From Maribacter caenipelagi (lineage in GTDB: Bacteria > Bacteroidota > Bacteroidia > Flavobacteriales > Flavobacteriaceae): a DNA stretch of 64,000 nt. The translations under genes and the position numbers were made by a program. The notes below the pieces were generated by a model that saw only the letters and a list, made by a program, of their open reading frames with translations, searched no databases and was not told the origin of the DNA. Below, one piece after another: positions 59,201 to 64,000 of the stretch. The DNA is taken from the NCBI RefSeq assembly GCF_004364175.1, contig NZ_SNZW01000011.1, forward strand, positions 124,001 through 188,000, written 5' to 3'. Each line of letters opens with the position of its first letter. Position 1 is the first letter of the stretch.

Positions 59201-59595
59201 GTGTATATTTCTTTAATTCAAAATTTTTAAATCTGTAATATACAGATAGGTATATAATTTTTTAAGAGTATTAATCTGTATATCCTTTATCCAGTTTTAG
59301 AGTTTACCACTTCAAAACATATAGTATTAACCGATTTCAAACATAAGTAGTGATTTATACTAGTTTGATTTTTATAAAGCTTGTAAATTATTTGTCAATT
59401 AGGGTACGTTCTAATGAATTTAGATAGTTACAAAGATTATTAAGACCATCTTAATTATCTTAATTATGGAGTAAAACGGAAATTTGGATTATTTTATGAA
59501 TAGAAAATATTTATAATAAGGTAATTAAATTAAGTTTGGGCAACTCTTTAATTAATTATTCATTTTAAAGAAGGTCTAAAATAAAATTCTAAGTT

Positions 59596-59603
59596 TATCT
59601 TTG
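59596..59603 (+). promoter_or_regulatory. TATCTTTG box abutting the M23 peptidase start
   Basis: TATCTTTG matches TAnnTTTG exactly but ends only 5 bp before the ATG at 59609, so transcription would begin at or next to the start codon. Confidence 0.45.
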
Positions 59604-59608
59604 TTAAG

Positions 59609-60481
59609 ATGGCCAAAAAGAAAGTCAAAAAAAGAAAGGAAATAAAAAGGAAACTTCTTCATAAGTACCGTTTGGTTATATTGAACGAAAATACTTTTGA
59701 AGAGAAGATTTCCTTTAAGTTGAGTAGACTTAATGTTTTTGTGACGGGATCTCTTTTTATGATTACCTTAATCGGACTTACAACTCTTCTTATAGCCTTT
59801 ACGCCACTACGAGAATATATACCTGGCTATTCTTCAACAAGATTAAAGAAAGAAGCCACAGAACTTACGTATAAGACCGACTCTTTAATTAGAACCTTAA
59901 ACTATACCAATAAGTATTTAGATAATATTCGTATGGTTTTAAAGGGTGATATTGAAAACACTGTAGTTAATAGAGATTCTCTTTTTCAGCAGTTTAAATT
60001 AGATCCAGCATCTGTAGATTTAAATCCTATTAAAGAAGATTCGTTATTGCGGGCAGAGGTCGCTCTTGAAGATAAGTACAACTTATTCGAGCGAACAATA
60101 GATAAGAAAAATTTAGTGCTGTTTACTCCCGTTTCAGGTTCTGTTACAATGGGTTTCAACCCTAATGAAAAACACTACGCAGTTGATATTACAGCAGTAA
60201 GCGATAGTCCGGTAAAAGCAATTGCAAACGGTACAGTAATTTTTTCTGAATGGACGGCAGATACTGGTTATGTCATTATAATTGAGCACGAAGGCGGATT
60301 GTTAAGTGTATACAAGCATAATGGTTCATTATCTAAATATCAAGGTAATATCGTTAGAGGTGGCGAAGTAATCGCTGCAGTGGGTAATACCGGCGAACTT
60401 ACCACTGGACCACATCTACATTTTGAACTTTGGGACAACGGAACACCTATTGACCCTTTAAATTATATCGACTTTAATTAA
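59609..60481 (+). CDS. M23 family metallopeptidase (murein endopeptidase)
   Basis: A 290-residue protein with a very basic cytoplasmic N-terminus (KKKVKKRKEIKRKLLHKYR), one transmembrane helix (about 43-64) and a periplasmic helical region. The C-terminal LytM domain (about 172-288) keeps every zinc and catalytic residue: H189 and D193 (HYAVD), H237 (YKHNG), H269 and H271 (PHLHFELW). It should cut peptidoglycan cross-bridges. No other start is possible because the next Met is residue 51. It heads a rightward cluster with the GH3 gene 6 bp behind. Confidence 0.93.
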   Translation: MAKKKVKKRKEIKRKLLHKYRLVILNENTFEEKISFKLSRLNVFVTGSLFMITLIGLTTLLIAFTPLREYIPGYSSTRLKKEATELTYKTDSLIRTLNYTNKYLDNIRMVLKGDIENTVVNRDSLFQQFKLDPASVDLNPIKEDSLLRAEVALEDKYNLFERTIDKKNLVLFTPVSGSVTMGFNPNEKHYAVDITAVSDSPVKAIANGTVIFSEWTADTGYVIIIEHEGGLLSVYKHNGSLSKYQGNIVRGGEVIAAVGNTGELTTGPHLHFELWDNGTPIDPLNYIDFN

Positions 60482-60487
60482 AACGAA

Positions 60488-61993
60488 ATGTCACTAAAGA
60501 CTATTGCTGCCAAGATATTTGCGCATCGTATCGCGAAAAGAACCGAAAAATGGGTCAGTAATCCTATTGAGACACAAGAAAATGTTTTTAGAGAACTTAT
60601 TGCCAAAGGAAGTAAGACAAAGTTTGGTCAAGATCATAACTTAAAGACGATTAAAGCTCATAGCGATTTTATAGCTCAGGTTCCTATTAGAGATTACGAA
60701 GAACTTAAAGAGTATGTGAATTTAGCAGTTGCTGGTCAAGAAGATATTCTTTGGCCAGGTAAACCATTATATTTCGCAAAAACTTCGGGTACCACTTCTG
60801 GAGCTAAATATATACCCATTACTGAAGGTAGTATTAAAGAACAAGTAAAAGCATCTAGAAACGCTATTCTTAATTACATACATGAAACTGGTAAGGCGGA
60901 CTTCGTAACTGGTAAAATGATATTTTTACAAGGTAGCCCCGTTTTAACAGAGAAAAACGGAGTGAAATTAGGTAGGCTTTCTGGAATTTCGGCGCATTAT
61001 GTCCCTAATTATCTGCAGAAGAATAGAATGCCCAGTTGGGAAACTAATTGTATTGAAGATTGGGAAACCAAAGTAAATGCCATTGTAGAAGAAACCAAGA
61101 ATGAAGACATGACGGTTATCGCTGGCATACCGTCTTGGGTGCAAATGTATTTCGAGAAATTAAAGGAAAATACCAATGAGTATGTAGGTGACTTGTTCAA
61201 GAATTTTGAGCTTTTCATTTATGGCGGTGTAAACTATGAACCCTATAGAAAGAAATTCGAAACTCTAATTGGTAGAAAAGTTGCGAGCATTGAGTTGTTT
61301 CCGGCAAGTGAAGGATTTTTTGCTTATCAGAACTCTCAAAAGGAAAATGGAATGCTTCTGCTTTTAGATGCTGGTATATTTTATGAATTTGTTCGGTCGG
61401 ATGAATTTTTTGATGAGCACCCTAAAAGGATCACCCTAAAAGATGTTGAGATAGGAGTAGATTATGTTATGATTATTACTACCAATGCAGGATTATGGGC
61501 ATATAACCTTGGTGATACCATTCGGTTTATTTCAACGTATCCTTTTAAAATAGTGGTATCTGGTCGTATAAAACATTTTATTTCTGCTTTTGGTGAACAT
61601 GTTATTGCCAAAGAAGTAGAAGAAGCTATGTTGGCAGCTACAAAGGCAACCGATGCAAGTGTCAGTGAATTTACGGTGGCACCTCAAATTACTCCGAAAG
61701 AAAATGAATTGCCATATCATGAATGGTTTATAGAGTTTGAAAAACAACCTTCTAATATGAACCTTTTTATTAAAGAATTAGATTCGGCACTACAAAAACA
61801 AAATAGCTATTATTATGATCTAATTGTAGGTAAAGTGCTGCAGACTTTGAAAATTACTCCAGTAAAAAGTGGAGGCTTTTTAGAGTATATGAAATCTATT
61901 GGTAAGCTTGGTGGTCAGAACAAAGTGCAACGTTTATCTAACGACCGAAAAGTGGCAGATGGGTTGTCAAAATATAAAGCAGAAAACAACTAG
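60488..61993 (+). CDS. GH3 auxin-responsive promoter family protein
   Basis: A 501-residue protein of the GH3 branch of the ANL adenylate-forming superfamily. The ATP-binding loop TSGTTSGAKYIPIT lies at 99-112, followed by KMIFLQGSPVLTEKNGVKLGRLSGISAHYVPNY and IELFPASEGFFAYQ, typical of bacterial members. Plant GH3 enzymes join amino acids to hormones; the bacterial substrate is unknown and may be an acyl-amide conjugate. The C-terminal swinging domain (VSGRIKHFISAFGEHVIAKEVEEAM) is complete. It lies 6 bp after the M23 gene and 46 bp before the DUF6909-like gene. Confidence 0.93.
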   Translation: MSLKTIAAKIFAHRIAKRTEKWVSNPIETQENVFRELIAKGSKTKFGQDHNLKTIKAHSDFIAQVPIRDYEELKEYVNLAVAGQEDILWPGKPLYFAKTSGTTSGAKYIPITEGSIKEQVKASRNAILNYIHETGKADFVTGKMIFLQGSPVLTEKNGVKLGRLSGISAHYVPNYLQKNRMPSWETNCIEDWETKVNAIVEETKNEDMTVIAGIPSWVQMYFEKLKENTNEYVGDLFKNFELFIYGGVNYEPYRKKFETLIGRKVASIELFPASEGFFAYQNSQKENGMLLLLDAGIFYEFVRSDEFFDEHPKRITLKDVEIGVDYVMIITTNAGLWAYNLGDTIRFISTYPFKIVVSGRIKHFISAFGEHVIAKEVEEAMLAATKATDASVSEFTVAPQITPKENELPYHEWFIEFEKQPSNMNLFIKELDSALQKQNSYYYDLIVGKVLQTLKITPVKSGGFLEYMKSIGKLGGQNKVQRLSNDRKVADGLSKYKAENN

Positions 61994-62039
61994 CTTTTAA
62001 ATAACAAATTATAAATCGTAATTTCGTTTGAAATCATCA

Positions 62040-63722
62040 ATGGGAAAAGCAATTACAACAACTAGAGCGCAAGAGTCTACAAACGCAATAGAACGCATGT
62101 ATATTACTATGCGCCATCTTTTTAATAGAGGTTTTTATAAACCAAACGGCGTTTCTGGTGAAGCATTAAAAAATGCATTACTACAATTAAGACCAGAAAT
62201 ATATGGTTCTGTAGCAGAAGAGAAAGCGGAGCTAAACGGACTTATTTATGTTTTAGAAAGATTGCCAGAAGGTATAGAACAATGCTCATTTATTAATCTA
62301 ACTTCTGACGAGGGATATGGAATTTCTCATATAGACCCAATAGTACCACCAAAAAGAAGAAGAAACTGCTACCGTATAGACGATGAGCAGATGAATATTG
62401 AGATAACCAGAGGACGTTCAGACATTTATGATATTCTTACGCACCTTACATTTTTATTTATTGAATCTGAAAAAATATGTAAGCGTGTTTTAATTACGGA
62501 TACAGAAAAAACCATAAGAGATTGGACAAAACTTGAAGCTGCTGTTCAAAAAGAGGAATTAACCCAGGCTGAGCGAGAAATTGCACTTATTCATACAGCA
62601 AATATATTAGGTAGGTCTTTTGAAGAAATTTTAGAAGTATATAAGAAGTTCAGTACCGAAAGTAATCCAGATAGATTTCTGAATGTTATTTATTGGTTAG
62701 GTAAGTTAGCCTTAGACGAAGAAATCTCAGGCGAAAAAAGAGCGGTTACATTTAGTGCTTTGCTCAGAGAACGATTAGGGCATCACATTCACGGAGAACG
62801 TTGGGCAAATAACATTAAGGAGGTTTTAACCAAAAACAACCTAATGCATAGACCAATTCATATTATCTCTGCAAACATGCATAGTGTTATGAATTCATTA
62901 TTTGCAAAAGCGGCTTTAAAAACTGAATTTCCGAATACAGATTCATTAGAAATTTTTGAAGCACTTAGTAGTTCTGGTAATGCGGCACTAAGGAAGAAAG
63001 TTACGGACTTGGCTGAAAAGAATGGTATGATCATTATGGATGATACCTCTGGCACCAATATAGATGTACAGATATTTGATACTGCTAAAATTAAAATCAA
63101 CAATTGCTCGTATGAATTTTCTGAGGAAGATGTTGATAAAAAACCTGTTATATTTGTAATGGATTACGCATTCGGCGAGCAGGCTTATGAAACGATTGAT
63201 GAATTGTTGAAACCTTACACTACAAAAAAGAACAATGTGTCTTTAATAAATGTTGATTCTGTTTCCATAATGGGGAAAGCGGGTATTTTGGAAGGTGGAA
63301 AAGGAGATTTAATGATTCCTTCTGCACATATTTTTGAAGGAACAGCAGACAATTATCCGTTTAAAAATGAATTGTGTGCCAAAGACTTTGAAGGTTATGG
63401 TTTAAAGGTTTTTGAAGGAACTATGGTAACGGTTTTAGGAACCTCACTTCAGAATAAGGACATTTTAAAATTCTTTCACAAATCAACTTGGAATGTAATT
63501 GGATTAGAGATGGAAGGTGTGCATTATCAGAAAGCAATTCAGTCGGCCTCTAAAATAAGAAAGAGTATAGGTGAAGATGTTAAAGTGCGTTATGCATATT
63601 ATGCTTCAGATAACCCGTTAGAAACAGGAAGTACATTGGCATCAGGTGGATTAGGTACTACAGGAGTAAAACCTACATACTTAATTACTGATAAAATTTT
63701 AAAGCAAATATTTACTACATAA
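62040..63722 (+). CDS. DUF6909-like conserved protein
   Basis: A 560-residue soluble protein from the ATG at 62040; an in-frame TTG at 62028 is an unlikely start. I recall flavobacterial proteins of this kind annotated as DUF6909, but the function is unknown. Visible features are an N-terminal helical part (ERMYITMRHLFNRGFYKPNGVSGEALKNALLQLRPEIYGS), SDIYDILTHLTFLFIESEKI, and a C-terminal alpha/beta part with VIFVMDYAFGEQAYETIDELL, AGILEGGKGDLMIPSAHIFEGTADNYPF, VIGLEMEGVHYQKAI and GSTLASGGLGTTGVKPTYLITDKIL. The later part resembles a nucleoside-phosphorylase-like fold (LEMEG). Its stop codon abuts the ATG of the next gene. Confidence 0.82.
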   Translation: MGKAITTTRAQESTNAIERMYITMRHLFNRGFYKPNGVSGEALKNALLQLRPEIYGSVAEEKAELNGLIYVLERLPEGIEQCSFINLTSDEGYGISHIDPIVPPKRRRNCYRIDDEQMNIEITRGRSDIYDILTHLTFLFIESEKICKRVLITDTEKTIRDWTKLEAAVQKEELTQAEREIALIHTANILGRSFEEILEVYKKFSTESNPDRFLNVIYWLGKLALDEEISGEKRAVTFSALLRERLGHHIHGERWANNIKEVLTKNNLMHRPIHIISANMHSVMNSLFAKAALKTEFPNTDSLEIFEALSSSGNAALRKKVTDLAEKNGMIIMDDTSGTNIDVQIFDTAKIKINNCSYEFSEEDVDKKPVIFVMDYAFGEQAYETIDELLKPYTTKKNNVSLINVDSVSIMGKAGILEGGKGDLMIPSAHIFEGTADNYPFKNELCAKDFEGYGLKVFEGTMVTVLGTSLQNKDILKFFHKSTWNVIGLEMEGVHYQKAIQSASKIRKSIGEDVKVRYAYYASDNPLETGSTLASGGLGTTGVKPTYLITDKILKQIFTT

Positions 63723-64000
63723 ATGGCAAGCAATCAAACACCATCTACACAAACCAATTCTGATGAAATTGATTTGGGGCAATTATTTCAATTAATAGGA
63801 AGGGGCTTCAATGCTATTTTTCGTTGGATTTTAAGAGTTTTTCTGTATCTAAAGAAGAACATGCTTTTACTTATTGGTCTTGTCGTTGTAGGACTAGCAA
63901 TAGGTTATGGTTTAAATAAAATTATATCAAAAAAGTATAAAACCGAGGTGATTGTAAAACCTCAAATTGAAAGTAAAAACTACTTGTATGATGTTGTAAA
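63723..64000 (+). CDS. Wzz-like chain-length determinant protein, N-terminal part (cut by window edge)
   Basis: The frame starts at the ATG immediately after the preceding stop (TAAATG) and runs off the window; 92 codons are seen. The product has DEIDLGQLFQLIGRGFNAIFRWILRVFLYLKKN, then a transmembrane helix (MLLLIGLVVVGLAIGYGLNKII) and the start of a periplasmic domain (KKYKTEVIVKPQIESKNYLYDVV). This is the usual N-terminus of the Wzz/FepE family, which sets polysaccharide chain length in the inner membrane. Direct abutment implies cotranscription with the DUF6909-like gene. The C-terminal half is not visible, so the call is tentative. Confidence 0.7.
   Translation, partial: MASNQTPSTQTNSDEIDLGQLFQLIGRGFNAIFRWILRVFLYLKKNMLLLIGLVVVGLAIGYGLNKIISKKYKTEVIVKPQIESKNYLYDVV

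Larger units (their letters stand above)
59131..59608. other. intergenic region between tatA and the M23 peptidase gene
   Basis: 478 bp of very AT-rich DNA between divergent genes. It contains a 22-bp palindrome at 59179-59200 and a TATCTTTG promoter box at 59596-59603; no gene is seen. Confidence 0.6.

Noticed and set aside
62028-62039. TTG start for the DUF6909-like gene
   Set aside because: An ATG four codons later in the same frame is the more usual start.

Overview
The window looks like chromosomal DNA of a gliding marine member of the Flavobacteriaceae (Bacteroidota), perhaps near Maribacter or Zobellia; the genus is a guess. The evidence is the AT-rich sequence, the lack of Shine-Dalgarno sites, TAnnTTTG promoter boxes, two proteins with type IX secretion (T9SS) type B C-terminal sorting domains, PorP/SprF porin-like partners, and Bacteroidota-typical families (DUF4175, DUF4837, head-GIN, GH3, DUF6909-like). 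No insertion sequence, integrase, CRISPR array or rRNA operon is visible.

Layout. 1-1185: the 3' end of a DNA cytosine methyltransferase and an orphan small protein. 1234-8139: an ElaA-type acetyltransferase, rpiB, rnr, a head-GIN protein, a LysE-type exporter, an OmpH/Skp-like lipoprotein and a SAM methyltransferase. 8178-13950: a leftward operon of a DUF4175 membrane protein, ybeY and mnmG, with two identical 16-bp parS-like palindromes flanking mnmG. 14143-23912: housekeeping and stress genes (gltX, ACT protein, rlmF, PepSY protein, katG, VOC protein, SPFH protein, glnS). 24138-49225: the gliding and adhesion locus, with a T9SS type B protein, a PorP/SprF barrel fused to two SPOR-like repeats, a 2.3-kb gene-poor interval, a giant SprB-type adhesin of about 5,780 residues and its SprF partner. 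49270-55498: folB, tRNA-Cys, a DoxX-like protein, holB, pgk, a LysM lytic transglycosylase and a DUF4837 lipoprotein. 55608-59130: a small membrane protein, a PorE-like OmpA-family protein and tatA. 59609-64000: a rightward cluster of an M23 peptidase, a GH3 protein, a DUF6909-like protein and the start of a Wzz-like chain-length protein.

How the genes fit together. The SprB-type adhesin would be exported by the T9SS through its C-terminal domain, with SprF as its dedicated outer-membrane partner. The same SPOR-like module occurs twice in the PorP-fusion protein and once at the N-terminus of the PorE-like protein 30 kb away, which suggests the adhesin machinery and the peptidoglycan-anchoring protein share an interaction module. 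The lytic transglycosylase and M23 peptidase supply wall remodelling. The parS-like pair suggests that this part of the chromosome is handled by ParB and may lie near the origin.

Most of the window is ordinary core genome. The points that stand out are the parS pair (one site inside the ybeY reading frame), the recent segmental duplications inside the adhesin gene, the shared SPOR-like module, the collagen-like Gly-X-Y tract in the DUF4175 protein, several perfect palindromes in promoter regions, and a gene-poor interval before sprB that may hold a decayed gene.
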